Source: Streptosporangium roseum DSM 43021 (lineage in GTDB: Bacteria > Actinomycetota > Actinomycetes > Streptosporangiales > Streptosporangiaceae). From it: a stretch of DNA of 64,000 bases. The position numbers were made by a program, and so were the translations under genes. The DNA lies in the NCBI RefSeq assembly GCF_000024865.1, contig NC_013595.1, positions 9,982,001 to 10,046,000 of the forward strand, read 5' to 3'. Shown one piece after another: positions 1 to 8,654 of the stretch (its first letter is position 1; every line of letters begins with the position of its first letter). Below the pieces are notes generated by a model, which saw nothing but the letters and a program-made list of their open reading frames with translations, made no database searches and was not told where the DNA came from.

Positions 1-1310
1 CGGCGGGTCCCCTGCTCCGCGACCACCACAGCTGGTCGGCGGAGCCGGAGGCCCTCAGGATCGACGGCTCCGATGCCCCACCGCCTGATTTCGTATGGCT
101 CGGACATCTGCCGATTCACCCGGACGTCCCGCGCGAGATCGATTCCCTCGGTGGCTGGGAAGGCCTGCCGCTGCAGATCGCCCACCAGAGGCGATGGGCC
201 CTGCAGGTGCCCGCGGAGGCCAAGGCGGCCTACAAGAACTCCGCCAGAGGCCCGGTCGTGGTCGATCTCGGTGATGCGCCGCAGACCATGGACGCCACGA
301 CGTCGAGGCTCGACCTTCCGGCTCATCTCGCGGAGGTCCGCTGGTCGGGCCTGGACGCGCTGCCACGCCTGACCGCTCTGGGATGGTCCGGGGCCGATCG
401 CGGCCTCTCCGAGGCCGTCGCCGGTCGGCCCATGATCCAGTCTCTGATCTGGGAGTCCCCACCGGCCGTCGTGGATCTGAGCACGACGCACCTGACCGAG
501 CTCGTCATCCGGGGCTCCGGGCTGCGGCACCTCCGTCTCCCGCCCGGCCTGATGGATCTCCGGCTGACCGCCGAGCCACCCGAGGTTGTCGAGGCGGCCG
601 AGGAGGGCCGATGGATCCAGCTCACCATGACCTCACCCGCTCCCGTCCCGAGCGGCCTGCATGGGATCCGTGACCTCGACCTGCGGGTGACAGACGACCT
701 GTCCATGGCCGCGCTGGGCGCCCTGACCGATCTGGAGTCGTTGCAGATCTGGTGGTCCCGACCGTACGGCCGGCTGCTGGACGCCGCCGGCCCGGGCCTA
801 TTGCAGCGGTTGCACACCCTGCGGCTCACCGACGCGTACGGCGTCGACTCGTCCTCCCTGCCACTCCCCGCGCCGTCCCTGCGCCGCCTGGACCTCGCAG
901 GGATCCGGCGCAGCCAGGTCAAACCGATCAAGGCCCGCTACAAGGACTCGCCCGTGTGCGTGACCATCCGGGGCGCCAAGTCCGACACCTGGCTGGCGGC
1001 CAATGTCGACAACCCGCTGCGTGACTGGGCCGACGACGACGGACGGGCGGGCGCCGCCGCGTGCAAGGCCTACGCGTCCGCACTTCGCGCCATCGAACGC
1101 CTGCCTGCCGGCGATCCCACCACGGCGGCCGGCGCGCGGCCGATCCTCCAGGGCCTCGTCGAGAAACTGAACGCGATCGACGGACGCCACGAGATCATCG
1201 ACACGGTCAGACGAGAGGAGGCCGCGGACGCGTTCTTCGAGCTGGCGCGGCGCGCCGGTGTCCCGGACTCCGAGACGGCCGCCTGGTTCGACGAGTGGCG
1301 CGACTTCTAG
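1..1310 (+). CDS. Leucine-rich-repeat-like hypothetical protein, 5' end outside window
   Basis: The frame that ends at the TAG at 1308-1310 is open, with no stop, all the way to the left edge (first whole codon at 3). The GTG at 207 is therefore probably an internal codon, not the start: the residues upstream of it read as ordinary protein (for example RDHHSWSAEPEALRIDG). The middle part has leucine-rich-repeat spacing (LTELVIRGSGLRHLRLPPG, then LMDLRL), suggesting a solenoid fold. The last ~90 residues are helical and acidic (AFFELARRAGVPDSETAAW). No signal peptide or enzyme motif is visible. No function can be assigned. Coding is well supported; LRR is a fold guess from spacing. Confidence 0.75.
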   Translation, partial: AGPLLRDHHSWSAEPEALRIDGSDAPPPDFVWLGHLPIHPDVPREIDSLGGWEGLPLQIAHQRRWALQVPAEAKAAYKNSARGPVVVDLGDAPQTMDATTSRLDLPAHLAEVRWSGLDALPRLTALGWSGADRGLSEAVAGRPMIQSLIWESPPAVVDLSTTHLTELVIRGSGLRHLRLPPGLMDLRLTAEPPEVVEAAEEGRWIQLTMTSPAPVPSGLHGIRDLDLRVTDDLSMAALGALTDLESLQIWWSRPYGRLLDAAGPGLLQRLHTLRLTDAYGVDSSSLPLPAPSLRRLDLAGIRRSQVKPIKARYKDSPVCVTIRGAKSDTWLAANVDNPLRDWADDDGRAGAAACKAYASALRAIERLPAGDPTTAAGARPILQGLVEKLNAIDGRHEIIDTVRREEAADAFFELARRAGVPDSETAAWFDEWRDF

Positions 1311-1333
1311 GACCGCGGCAGTCGGGCGTGTCA

Positions 1334-1414
1334 GACGGAGCGTCTTGAAAGCAGATGTCAGACGGAGCGCCTTGGAAGGCCTTGGATGACGGAGCGCCTT
1401 GGAAGCAGGTGTGC
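1334..1414. repeat. 27-bp tandem repeat, three copies
   Basis: Units begin at 1334, 1361 and 1388, exactly 27 bp apart. The first 18 bases (GACGGAGCGCCTTGGAAG) are nearly identical in all three and the last 9 vary. It lies just after the stop of the leucine-rich gene. Read forward it would encode repeated DGAPWK, but no start signal supports translation. Confidence 0.8.
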
Positions 1415-1495
1415 GTGACGCGGGGCCGGCCCCGCCGCGACACCGGCCCGCCATCGGACCGGGGCCATCGGCGAGGCCAACGGACTCGATGGGAC

Positions 1496-1507
1496 TCCTT
1501 ATGGATA
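1496..1507. promoter_or_regulatory. Candidate MarR operator half upstream of the MarR gene
   Basis: The decamer CCTTATGGAT (1497-1506) lies ~45 bp upstream of the MarR start. Its exact reverse complement is at 2030-2039, just upstream of the co-oriented MFS gene. A shared motif in front of a MarR gene and its likely target suggests a common operator. Seen directly as a repeat; binding is inferred. Confidence 0.4.
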
Positions 1508-1549
1508 ATCCAGAACGGAACCAGTTGCTACGCTGGAGGCATGACCGCC

Positions 1550-2029
1550 ATGGCACCTGCTCGCACTCAGCCGGACCTGTCGTTCCTGTTGGACCACGCC
1601 GGCCACGTCCTGAGAACCCGGATGGCGGCTGCGCTCGCCGAGATCGGGCTGACGGCGCGCATGCACTGCGTGCTGGTTCACGCCCTGGAAGAGGAGCGGA
1701 CCCAGATCCAGCTCGCCGAGATCGGCGACATGGACAAGACCACGATGGTGGTCACGGTCGACGCCCTGGAGAAGGCGGGACTCGCCGAGCGACGCCCGTC
1801 CAGGACGGACCGGCGGGCCCGGATCATCGCGGTCACCGAGAAGGGCGCGGAGGTCGCGCGGCAGAGCCAGGAGATCGTCGACGGCGTGCACAGGGCCGCC
1901 CTGGGCGCGCTGCCCGGAAACGAGGGCGAGGCGCTCGTGCGGGCCATGAACCACCTGGTGACGGGGCATCTGGCCACCCCCGCCGAGGCGCCGCAAGGGG
2001 TCCGGCGGGCACGGCAGCACACAAAATGA
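1550..2029 (+). CDS. MarR family transcriptional regulator
   Basis: A 159-residue winged-helix regulator of typical MarR length. The core includes QLAEIGDMDKTTMVVTVDAL (recognition helix region) followed by the basic wing RRPSRTDRRARIIAVTEKG, a classic MarR signature. Two in-frame ATGs exist, at 1541 and 1550. GGAGG at 1535-1539 is only one base from the first but ten bases from the second, so 1550 is preferred. The gene lies 72 bp upstream of a DHA2 drug efflux gene in the same direction, so it most likely represses that pump and itself, releasing DNA on binding a small aromatic or drug-like ligand. The ligand is unknown. Confidence 0.9.
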   Translation: MAPARTQPDLSFLLDHAGHVLRTRMAAALAEIGLTARMHCVLVHALEEERTQIQLAEIGDMDKTTMVVTVDALEKAGLAERRPSRTDRRARIIAVTEKGAEVARQSQEIVDGVHRAALGALPGNEGEALVRAMNHLVTGHLATPAEAPQGVRRARQHTK

Positions 2030-2041
2030 ATCCATAAGGGA
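2030..2041. promoter_or_regulatory. Inverted copy of the MarR-gene promoter motif
   Basis: ATCCATAAGG here is the reverse complement of CCTTATGGAT at 1497-1506. It sits at the stop codon of the MarR gene and ~60 bp upstream of the MFS start, in the only gap between the two genes, where an internal promoter or operator would be expected. Confidence 0.4.
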
Positions 2042-2101
2042 TCGTCTACAACAAAACTATCTGCTACGGTCACTCTTGTTGCTTTCCGACAGGAGATGGC
2101 C

Positions 2102-3580
2102 ATGTCGCACACCACACTTTCCTTCCGACCGACCCGCACCGGCACGGCGCGATCGCGCTGGCTGGCGCTCACCGTGCTGTCCGCCACGATGCTGATGACG
2201 ATCCTGGACGGCAGCATCGTGACCGTGGCGATGCCGGCCATCCAGCGGGACCTGGGCTTCTCGCCCGCCGGGCTCAGCTGGACCGTCAACGCCTATCTGA
2301 TCGCCTTCGGCGGGCTGCTCCTCCTGGCCGGACGGCTGGGCGACCTCATCGGCCGCAAGGCCATGTTCCTGGCAGGCAACGCGGTCTTCACCGCCGCATC
2401 GCTGCTGGCCGGAGCGGCCACCGGCCCCGGCATGCTGATCGCCGCCCGGTTCCTGCAGGGCGTCGGCAGCGCCATGGCCTCCGCGGTCGTTCTGGGCATC
2501 CTGGTGACGTTGTTCACCGAGGCCGGGGAGCGCGCGAAGGCGATCGGCATCTTCAGCTTCACCGGCGCCGCCGGAGCCTCGATCGGCCAGGTCCTGGGCG
2601 GGGTCCTCACCGACGCCCTCAGCTGGCACTGGATCTTCTTCATCAACCTGCCGATCGGGCTGGCCACGATCGCGCTGGCGGTCCGGGTGCTGCCGGGCGA
2701 GCGTGGGGCCGGACTCGCCGCCGGGGCCGACGTCATCGGCGCCGTGCTGGTCACCGGCGGGCTGATGCTGGGCATCTACACCGTGGTCAAGATCGAGCAG
2801 TACGGCTGGCTCGCGGCACACACCCTCGGCCTCGGCGCGGTGTCGCTGGCCCTGCTGGCCGCGTTCGTCGCCCGTCAGGCGACCGCCAAGACCCCGCTGA
2901 TGCCCCTGCGGATCTTCCGCTCGCGCAACGTCTCCGGCGCGAACCTGGTCCAGATGCTGACGCTGTCGGCCATGTTCGCCTTCCAGATCATCGTCGCGCT
3001 CTACATGCAGAAGGTGCTCGGCTACGGCGCGCTCGACACCGGCCTGGCGATGCTCCCCGCGGCGGTGGCCATCGGCGGCGTGTCCCTGTTCGTCTCCGCC
3101 CGGCTCAACACCCGCTTCGGCGAGCGAGCCGTCCTGCTGACGGGCCTGGCGCTCCTGCTCGGGGCGATGGGCTGGCTCACCCGCGTCCCGGTGAACGCGG
3201 ACTACGTCACCGACCTGCTCCCGGTGATGCTGCTCATCGCGGGTGGCGGGTTGGTGCTCCCGGCGTTGACCACGCTCGGCATGTCCGGCGCCCGGGCCGA
3301 CGACGCGGGCCTGGCCTCCGGGCTGTTCAACACCACCCAGCAGATCGGCATGGCCATCGGCGTCGCGGTGCTGTCCACGCTGGCCGCCTCGCGTACCGAT
3401 GAGCTGCTGTCCGCCGGCAGCGACGAGGCGTCCGCGCTGACCGGCGGCTACCACCTGGCCTTCGGCGTCGCCGCCGCCCTGCTCGTGGCCGCCTTCGCCG
3501 TCGCGCTCCTCGTGCTGCGCCACTCCGGACAGGGCGCAGCCGCCCAGGACACGGCCCCCGCCGAGCCGGCGGTCCGCTGA
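2102..3580 (+). CDS. MFS drug:proton antiporter, DHA2 (EmrB/QacA) family
   Basis: A 492-residue membrane protein with the hydrophobic pattern of a 14-helix DHA2 exporter. Family motifs are visible: D1 (LDGSIVTVAMPAI) in helix 1, motif A (GRLGDLIGRK) in the loop between helices 2 and 3, and a motif-C-like glycine-rich helix 5 (GAAGASIGQVLGG). It should expel hydrophobic drugs or endogenous metabolites across the cytoplasmic membrane using the proton gradient. AGGAG at 2091-2095 is 6 bases before ATG 2102; the upstream ATG at 2096 has no room for a ribosome site. The MarR gene immediately upstream is the probable regulator. The substrate cannot be predicted. Confidence 0.93.
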   Translation: MSHTTLSFRPTRTGTARSRWLALTVLSATMLMTILDGSIVTVAMPAIQRDLGFSPAGLSWTVNAYLIAFGGLLLLAGRLGDLIGRKAMFLAGNAVFTAASLLAGAATGPGMLIAARFLQGVGSAMASAVVLGILVTLFTEAGERAKAIGIFSFTGAAGASIGQVLGGVLTDALSWHWIFFINLPIGLATIALAVRVLPGERGAGLAAGADVIGAVLVTGGLMLGIYTVVKIEQYGWLAAHTLGLGAVSLALLAAFVARQATAKTPLMPLRIFRSRNVSGANLVQMLTLSAMFAFQIIVALYMQKVLGYGALDTGLAMLPAAVAIGGVSLFVSARLNTRFGERAVLLTGLALLLGAMGWLTRVPVNADYVTDLLPVMLLIAGGGLVLPALTTLGMSGARADDAGLASGLFNTTQQIGMAIGVAVLSTLAASRTDELLSAGSDEASALTGGYHLAFGVAAALLVAAFAVALLVLRHSGQGAAAQDTAPAEPAVR

Positions 3581-3639
3581 ACCGGCTGACCGCCGCCACA
3601 ACCAGCTCAACCACACAGAGTAGACAGGGATTGATTCAG

Positions 3640-4131
3640 ATGACCACGCTCACCACCACGGACGAGAACGAGCCGGGCTCCGGCCCCGCGCCGCGGATCC
3701 TTACCGACGAGGAACTGGCGAACCTGCTCAGCGAGCAGCAGTTCGGCGTGCTGGCGACCGTGAAGCGCAGCGGTCACCCTCACATGTCCACCGTCCTCTA
3801 CCACTGGAATCCAGACGAGCGGATCGTACGGATCTCCACGACGGCCGACCGCCTCAAGGCGCGTCACGTACGCAACAATCCCCGCCTCGCGCTGCACGTG
3901 AACGGGCCGGACATCTGGTCGTTCGCCGTCGCGGAGGGCGATGCGGAGGTGTCAGAGGCCACGACCGAGCCCGGGGACACGGTCGGCCGGGAGTTGCTGT
4001 CCCTCACCCCGGGTTTCCAGGACCCGGCACAGGAGGCGGCGTTCCTCAGGCAGGCGGTGAAGGAACGACGCGTGGTGATCAGGCTTCGGGTGTCACGCCT
4101 GTATGGCACCGCCCTGGACATCTCCGGCTAG
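3640..4131 (+). CDS. PPOX-class (split-barrel) F420-dependent oxidoreductase
   Basis: A 163-residue protein with the pyridoxamine-phosphate-oxidase-like split beta-barrel. It has the opening strand FGVLATVKRSGHPHMSTVLY, the cofactor-phosphate-binding region RIVRISTTADRLKARHVRNN with basic residues, and the closing strand that begins YGTALDISG. These features match the actinobacterial Rv1155-like F420 group, which reduces or oxidises small substrates with F420; FMN use cannot be excluded. ATG 3640 is preceded by AGGGA; the TTG at 3631 is a weaker alternative. It follows the MFS gene by 59 bp in the same direction and may be co-transcribed, which would link it to detoxification. Confidence 0.85.
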   Translation: MTTLTTTDENEPGSGPAPRILTDEELANLLSEQQFGVLATVKRSGHPHMSTVLYHWNPDERIVRISTTADRLKARHVRNNPRLALHVNGPDIWSFAVAEGDAEVSEATTEPGDTVGRELLSLTPGFQDPAQEAAFLRQAVKERRVVIRLRVSRLYGTALDISG

Positions 4132-4307
4132 GAAGGCGGGGGTGCTACCGCTTCACTGTCCGGCCGTGGCCCGGCCGGACAGTCGCGGGCGCCGGCGAGC
4201 TGCACCATCCTGGCACGCGGCGGCTGCCGCCCCAGCCGACGGCCATGAAGGCCGAGAGAAGTCGATGCCGGTACGCAACCGTTCGACCCGCGCGCTCGAA
4301 AGCAATG

Positions 4308-4778
4308 TCAGGGAGAACGCGGCGCGGCTCGCAGCGCGTCAAGCTCCTCGTTCATAGCGTCGAGAAAGGCGGCCACGGTGCGCAACTCCTCCGGGCTGAA
4401 ACGCCGCACGGCGCTGTCCGTGCCACGGGCGAGCGGGCGGAAGAAGGCGGCGGCGAGTTCCTTCGCCGCGCCGAGGTAGTGCAGGTGGACCACGCGCCGG
4501 TCGTGCACGTCGCGGACCCGGCGGATGTGCCCGGCCCGCTCCAGCCGGTCGAGGCACGCGGTGATGGCACCCGACGTGAGGTTCAACTCCTCCCGCAGCC
4601 GGCTTGGAGTGATCGGCGACGGAGCGTCGAAGATCTTGATGAGGGCCTGGACGTCGGTGGTGTGCAGCCCGTGCTCGTGGGCGAACTCGTGGGCGATGCG
4701 GTTGAACTCGGCGGTCATCCGGCGCAGTCGTACCGCGAAGGACTGCAGATCGATGCCCTCCTCGTTATCGCCGTTCAT
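4308..4778 (-). CDS. MarR family transcriptional regulator of the divergent MMPL gene
   Basis: A 156-residue MarR protein. The winged helix includes LREELNLTSGAITACLDRLE and the wing HIRRVRDVHDRRVVHLHYLG. The C-terminal helix (FSPEELRTVAAFLDAMNEEL) is the dimerisation part. It is transcribed away from the MMPL transporter gene across a 75-bp AT-rich gap that holds two adjacent palindromes, the usual arrangement for a repressor controlling itself and a divergent exporter. The start at 4778 fits the family length. Ligand unknown. Confidence 0.9.
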   Translation of the reverse strand: MNGDNEEGIDLQSFAVRLRRMTAEFNRIAHEFAHEHGLHTTDVQALIKIFDAPSPITPSRLREELNLTSGAITACLDRLERAGHIRRVRDVHDRRVVHLHYLGAAKELAAAFFRPLARGTDSAVRRFSPEELRTVAAFLDAMNEELDALRAAPRSP

Positions 4779-4795
4779 ACCGCCATGCTACATTA

Positions 4796-4826
4796 ACTCA
4801 ACAATTGAGTATTTCAATTATTGAGT
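4796..4826. promoter_or_regulatory. Double palindromic MarR operator between divergent genes
   Basis: Two similar palindromes lie side by side: ACTCAACAATTGAGT (4796-4810) and TTTCAATTATTGAGT (4812-4826), both of the form TCAA-NNN-TTGA, with centres 16 bp apart. The spot is strikingly AT-rich for this genome. The second palindrome ends 27 bases before ATG 4854, so bound repressor would cover the transporter promoter. Confidence 0.75.
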
Positions 4827-4853
4827 TATATGGCATCACGGAGAGGTGATCTC

Positions 4854-6947
4854 ATGGCGCGGCAACCGATCCGCTGGCTTGTCCCGGCGCTGCTGGTGCT
4901 GGTCTGGCTGGCCGTCGGCGGAGGGCTGGGGCCGTTCGCCGGCAAGCTCACCGAGGTGTCCACCAACGACCAGGCCGCTTTCCTGCCGCAGAGTGCGGAG
5001 TCGACGCGCGTGCTGGAGGTGCAGGAGGGTTTCCGCCAGGGCGAGTCGCAGCCGGTCATCGTGGTGTGGACCGCGGACGGGAAGGCCATCACTCCCGAGC
5101 AGAGCGCCGCGGCGACCCGGACGCTCGCCTCGCTGCGCGGCACGGCGGGCGTCGTCGGGACGCCCAGCCCCGCCATCGGATCGGACGACGGCCAGGCGCT
5201 GCAAGGCGTGATCCAGCTCAGCCCCGACCTTGAGGGCTCGCTCGGGGAGAGCCTGGACCGGATCGGCTCGGCGGTGGCGGTCGACGGCCTGCGGGCTCAG
5301 CTCGCGGGACCGGCGGCCACCCGGGCCGACCTGTCCGATGCCTTCGCCGGGATCGACGGCCTGCTGCTCGGGGTGGCGCTGATCACCGTGTTGATCATCC
5401 TGCTGGCGGTGTACCGGAGCGTGCTGCTGCCTCTCGTCATCATCACCGGCGCGGTCTTCGCACTGGGCCTGGCATGCGCCGTGGTGTACTTCCTGGCCGA
5501 CCGCGACATCGTCCGGGTCGACGGCCAGGTGCAGGGCATCCTGTTCATCCTGGTCATCGGCGCGGCCACCGACTACGCGTTGCTGCTGACCGCCCGCTTC
5601 CAGGAGGAGCTGGCCGCGACCGGCGACCGCTTCGCCGCGGGCCGCGTCGCGCTGCGACGCTCGTTCGAGCCGATCGTCGCCAGTGCCGCCACGGTGGCCC
5701 TGGCCCTGCTCGCGCTGCTGCTCAGCAACCTGACCAACAACCGCGCGCTCGGCCCGGTGGGCGCCATCGGCATCGCGTGCGCCGCCCTCAGCGCGCTCAC
5801 CTTCCTGCCCGCGGCTCTCGTCCTGCTGGGCCGTGCCGCCCTGTGGCCGGCGAAGCCGCATCCGGTCGACGCCAAGGGCCGCGGGATCTGGGGCCGCGTG
5901 GCCGCCCTGGTCGACCGCCATCCGCGCCGGCTCTGGATCGCGACCATCCTGCCCCTCATCGGCCTCGCCCTCTTCGCGCCGCAGCTGAACGCCAGAGGCG
6001 TGCCGCTGGACGAGACATTCGTGAACGACGCGCCGTCGGTGGCGGCACAGGCGATGCTGGGCGAGCACTTCCCCGGAGGCTCGGGGCAGCCCGCGGTCAT
6101 CGTCGCCCCCGCCGAACGTGCCGCGGCCGTGGCGGAGGCGGCCGACGGCGTCGAGGGCGTGTCCGGCGCCTCGGTGGTGACGCAGAGCGGACGGCCGGGC
6201 GACACCCCCAAGATCGTCGATGGACGCGTGCTGGTGGAGGCGACGTTGCGCGACGCGCCGGACAGCGACGCCGCCCAGGACACGGTCAAGCGCCTGCGCG
6301 CCGCGCTCGCCCCGGAGAACGGCGTCATGGTCGGCGGGTACAGCGCCCAGCGATACGACACGACGGAGACCGCGAAGAACGACACGCTGCTCATCGTCCC
6401 GGTCGTCCTGGCGATCATCCTGCTCATCCTGATCGTCCTGCTGCGCTCGCTGATGACGCCCGTGCTCCTGGTGGTCACCGTGGCGCTGAACTTCCTGGCC
6501 ACCCTCGGCGTCTCCACGCTGGTCTTCACGCACGTGTTCGGATTCACCGGCAGTGACGCGTCCGTGCCGCTGTACGGCTTCGTCTTCCTGGTCGCGCTGG
6601 GTGTGGACTACAACATCTTCCTCATGTCCAGGGTGCGCGAGGAGACCGCGCACCACGGGGCGCGCGAGGGTGTGCTGCGCGGGCTGGTCACCACCGGCGG
6701 GGTGATCACTTCGGCGGGCGTCGTGCTCGCCGCCACCTTCGCCGCGCTGGTGGTGATCCCCCTGGCCTTCCTCGCGCAGATAGCCTTCATCGTCGCCTTC
6801 GGCGTCCTGCTCGACACCTTGGTGGTGCGGTCTCTGCTGGTCCCGGCGCTGGTGCGTGATCTGGGCCCGCGGGCATGGTGGCCCAGCCGCCTGGGCCGCT
6901 CCGAGGTACGGCAGGCATCCAGGGAACTGACCGGAGCGTCGAAGTAG
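4854..6947 (+). CDS. MMPL family RND-type transporter
   Basis: A 697-residue RND-superfamily membrane protein. It has two homologous halves, each with an N-terminal helix, an extracytoplasmic domain and a block of five helices. The proton-relay motifs of MMPL proteins are visible in both halves: GAATDYALLLTARFQEE in the first and GVDYNIFLMSRVREE in the second. Such proteins export lipids, lipopeptides or drugs. GGAGAGG at 4840-4846 lies 7 bases before ATG 4854; earlier in-frame starts (TTG 4821, ATG 4830) fall inside or at the operator. The divergent MarR gene is the likely repressor. The substrate is unknown. Confidence 0.93.
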   Translation: MARQPIRWLVPALLVLVWLAVGGGLGPFAGKLTEVSTNDQAAFLPQSAESTRVLEVQEGFRQGESQPVIVVWTADGKAITPEQSAAATRTLASLRGTAGVVGTPSPAIGSDDGQALQGVIQLSPDLEGSLGESLDRIGSAVAVDGLRAQLAGPAATRADLSDAFAGIDGLLLGVALITVLIILLAVYRSVLLPLVIITGAVFALGLACAVVYFLADRDIVRVDGQVQGILFILVIGAATDYALLLTARFQEELAATGDRFAAGRVALRRSFEPIVASAATVALALLALLLSNLTNNRALGPVGAIGIACAALSALTFLPAALVLLGRAALWPAKPHPVDAKGRGIWGRVAALVDRHPRRLWIATILPLIGLALFAPQLNARGVPLDETFVNDAPSVAAQAMLGEHFPGGSGQPAVIVAPAERAAAVAEAADGVEGVSGASVVTQSGRPGDTPKIVDGRVLVEATLRDAPDSDAAQDTVKRLRAALAPENGVMVGGYSAQRYDTTETAKNDTLLIVPVVLAIILLILIVLLRSLMTPVLLVVTVALNFLATLGVSTLVFTHVFGFTGSDASVPLYGFVFLVALGVDYNIFLMSRVREETAHHGAREGVLRGLVTTGGVITSAGVVLAATFAALVVIPLAFLAQIAFIVAFGVLLDTLVVRSLLVPALVRDLGPRAWWPSRLGRSEVRQASRELTGASK

Positions 6948-7225
6948 GCGCCCGGCCTGGGCGGCGGCGGTACGCGTGCTGCTCGCGGTCCGCGACGGTG
7001 CCGGGCTGCGACGGTGCCGGGGGATGCCGGACCGTGCTCCCGGTCCAGTCGTCCCCCACGGCCGGTATCGTCGCGGACCGTCCCGGCAGGAGCCCGGACC
7101 AGCGTGAACCTCCCCAGCCGTTTCCCGCACCCGAAGGTATCCGGAACCGGTCATTGACCGTGGGCAGCCCTCTGCATACGTTCCGCTTGGGCCGCCTGTA
7201 CGGCGCCCGGAGCGGAAGGGGTGCG

Positions 7226-8440
7226 ATGACCGCCGAACTCAGCCCGAACAAGGACATCGTCCCCGGACCGCTGGGCACGCCGCCGCCGGAGTTCGCGCGA
7301 CGCCACGAGGAGGGGCCACTGGACCCGGCCGCCATGCCGAGCGGGGACCTGGTGCCGGTGGCCGTCAGATACGAGGACGTGCGGACCCTGCTGGGCTCGG
7401 CGGCCTCCAGCCGCAACCTGCGCCTGCCCGGTCTGCCGCGGCTGGTGAGCGGTATGGGCATCGACGACGACCCCGACGCGCTGATCAACCAGGACCCGCC
7501 GGAACACACCCGCTACCGGCGGATCATGCACGGGGCCTTCACGCCCCGCCAGACCGAGCCGTGGCGGCCCTGGATCGCGGCGATCGCCGGTGAACTGCTC
7601 GACGGGCTGGGAGAGGAGTTCGACCTGGTGGACGCGTTCGCGGTGCGGCTGCCCGGCCAGGTCATCTGCCGGCTGCTCGGCGTCCCGCCCGGCGACTACG
7701 ACCGGTTCGTGGCCTGGACGGACATGTTCCTCACCACCTCCACCGCGACCGAGCAGATCCGCTACCAGGGCTACACCGAGTTCATGGCCTACGCCCGCGA
7801 CCTGGTGGCCCGCCATCGCGCGGAACCCGGCGACGACCTCATCGACCTGCTCGTGCAGGCCCGCGACGACGGGGACCGGCTGAGCGAGGGCGAGCTGGTC
7901 AACACCGTGTTCTCGCTGATCACCGCAGGACACGAGACGACCGCCTCGATGGTGTCCAGGGGAGCATTCCGCCTCATGCTCCACCGCGAGCAGTGGGACG
8001 AACTGGTCGCTCAGCCGGAGCTGGCGCCCACCGCGGCCGAGGAGATCCTGCGCTACGACGGGCCGCCGGCCAGTGCGTTCATGCGCCGGATGACCGAAGA
8101 CGTCGAGCTGTCGGGCGGCACCCTGAAAGCCGGGACGGTCGTGATGCCCAACCTCAACGCCGCCAACCACGACCCCCGCGCCTTCCCCGAGCCGGAGCGC
8201 TTCGACATCCACCGCTTCGGCGCGCAGCCGCCGCACCCGCACCTGGCCTTCGGGTACGGCCCGCACCGCTGCCTGGCCGCCGCGCTGGCCAGGGTGGAGC
8301 TCACCGAGGCCGTCAGGGCGCTGGTGATCAAACGGCCGGGGCTTCGGCTGGCCGTTCCGGCCGAGGACGTCGCGTGGAGCGACGGCCTGACCTACCGCCC
8401 CGTCGCGCTGCCGGTCACCTCGGCCGGTCCCGGCTCCTGA
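7226..8440 (+). CDS. Cytochrome P450 monooxygenase
   Basis: A soluble bacterial class I P450 of 404 residues. The I-helix oxygen-activation motif is ITAGHETTAS (~231-240), the K-helix ExxR is in EEILRYDG (~272), and the haem-binding loop FGYGPHRCLA carries the axial cysteine at about residue 349. The C-helix substrate-side segment EHTRYRRIMHGAFTP is also typical. It needs a ferredoxin and reductase that are not encoded nearby. GGAAGGGG at 7213-7220 precedes ATG 7226; the longer in-frame extension would overlap the MMPL gene and lacks P450 character. No biosynthetic cluster is adjacent, so a catabolic or orphan tailoring role is possible. Confidence 0.95.
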   Translation: MTAELSPNKDIVPGPLGTPPPEFARRHEEGPLDPAAMPSGDLVPVAVRYEDVRTLLGSAASSRNLRLPGLPRLVSGMGIDDDPDALINQDPPEHTRYRRIMHGAFTPRQTEPWRPWIAAIAGELLDGLGEEFDLVDAFAVRLPGQVICRLLGVPPGDYDRFVAWTDMFLTTSTATEQIRYQGYTEFMAYARDLVARHRAEPGDDLIDLLVQARDDGDRLSEGELVNTVFSLITAGHETTASMVSRGAFRLMLHREQWDELVAQPELAPTAAEEILRYDGPPASAFMRRMTEDVELSGGTLKAGTVVMPNLNAANHDPRAFPEPERFDIHRFGAQPPHPHLAFGYGPHRCLAAALARVELTEAVRALVIKRPGLRLAVPAEDVAWSDGLTYRPVALPVTSAGPGS

Positions 8441-8516
8441 CGCGAGGGCCCGGGACCGGCCCCTGTTCCCGCCTACCCGCGGGGGGAAGGGCATGGCCTG
8501 GCGAGAGCGCGCGGGC

Positions 8517-8618
8517 GGCTGGTTCTCCCCGTACGGCCATCCGCCATGGTGGCTGGTTCTCCCCGTACGGCCATCCGTCATGGTGGCTGGTTCTCCCCGT
8601 ACGGCCATCCGTCATGGC
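8517..8618. repeat. 34-bp tandem repeat, three copies
   Basis: Units start at 8517, 8551 and 8585. Each contains GGTTCTCCCCGTACGGCCAT followed by CCGYCATGG. The copies are head to tail with no spacers and differ by one base (CCGCC versus CCGTC). They lie between the P450 stop and the antitoxin gene. Confidence 0.85.
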
Positions 8619-8654
8619 GCAGCACAGCGAGACACGAGAAGCCACATTGAATGT

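Noticed and set aside
207..1310. GTG 207 as the start of the first gene
   Set aside because: The frame continues upstream with protein-like sequence to the window edge, and no ribosome site precedes 207.
4836..7154. 772-codon minus-strand frame over the MMPL gene
   Set aside because: Composition (Arg/Gln/His/Asp-rich) and lack of motifs mark it as a shadow of the plus-strand transporter.
7226..8440. P450 as part of a biosynthetic gene cluster
   Set aside because: No PKS, NRPS, terpene or tailoring genes lie beside it; neighbours are a transporter and mobile debris.
8517..8618. CRISPR array
   Set aside because: Three contiguous 34-bp units without spacers and no cas genes nearby.
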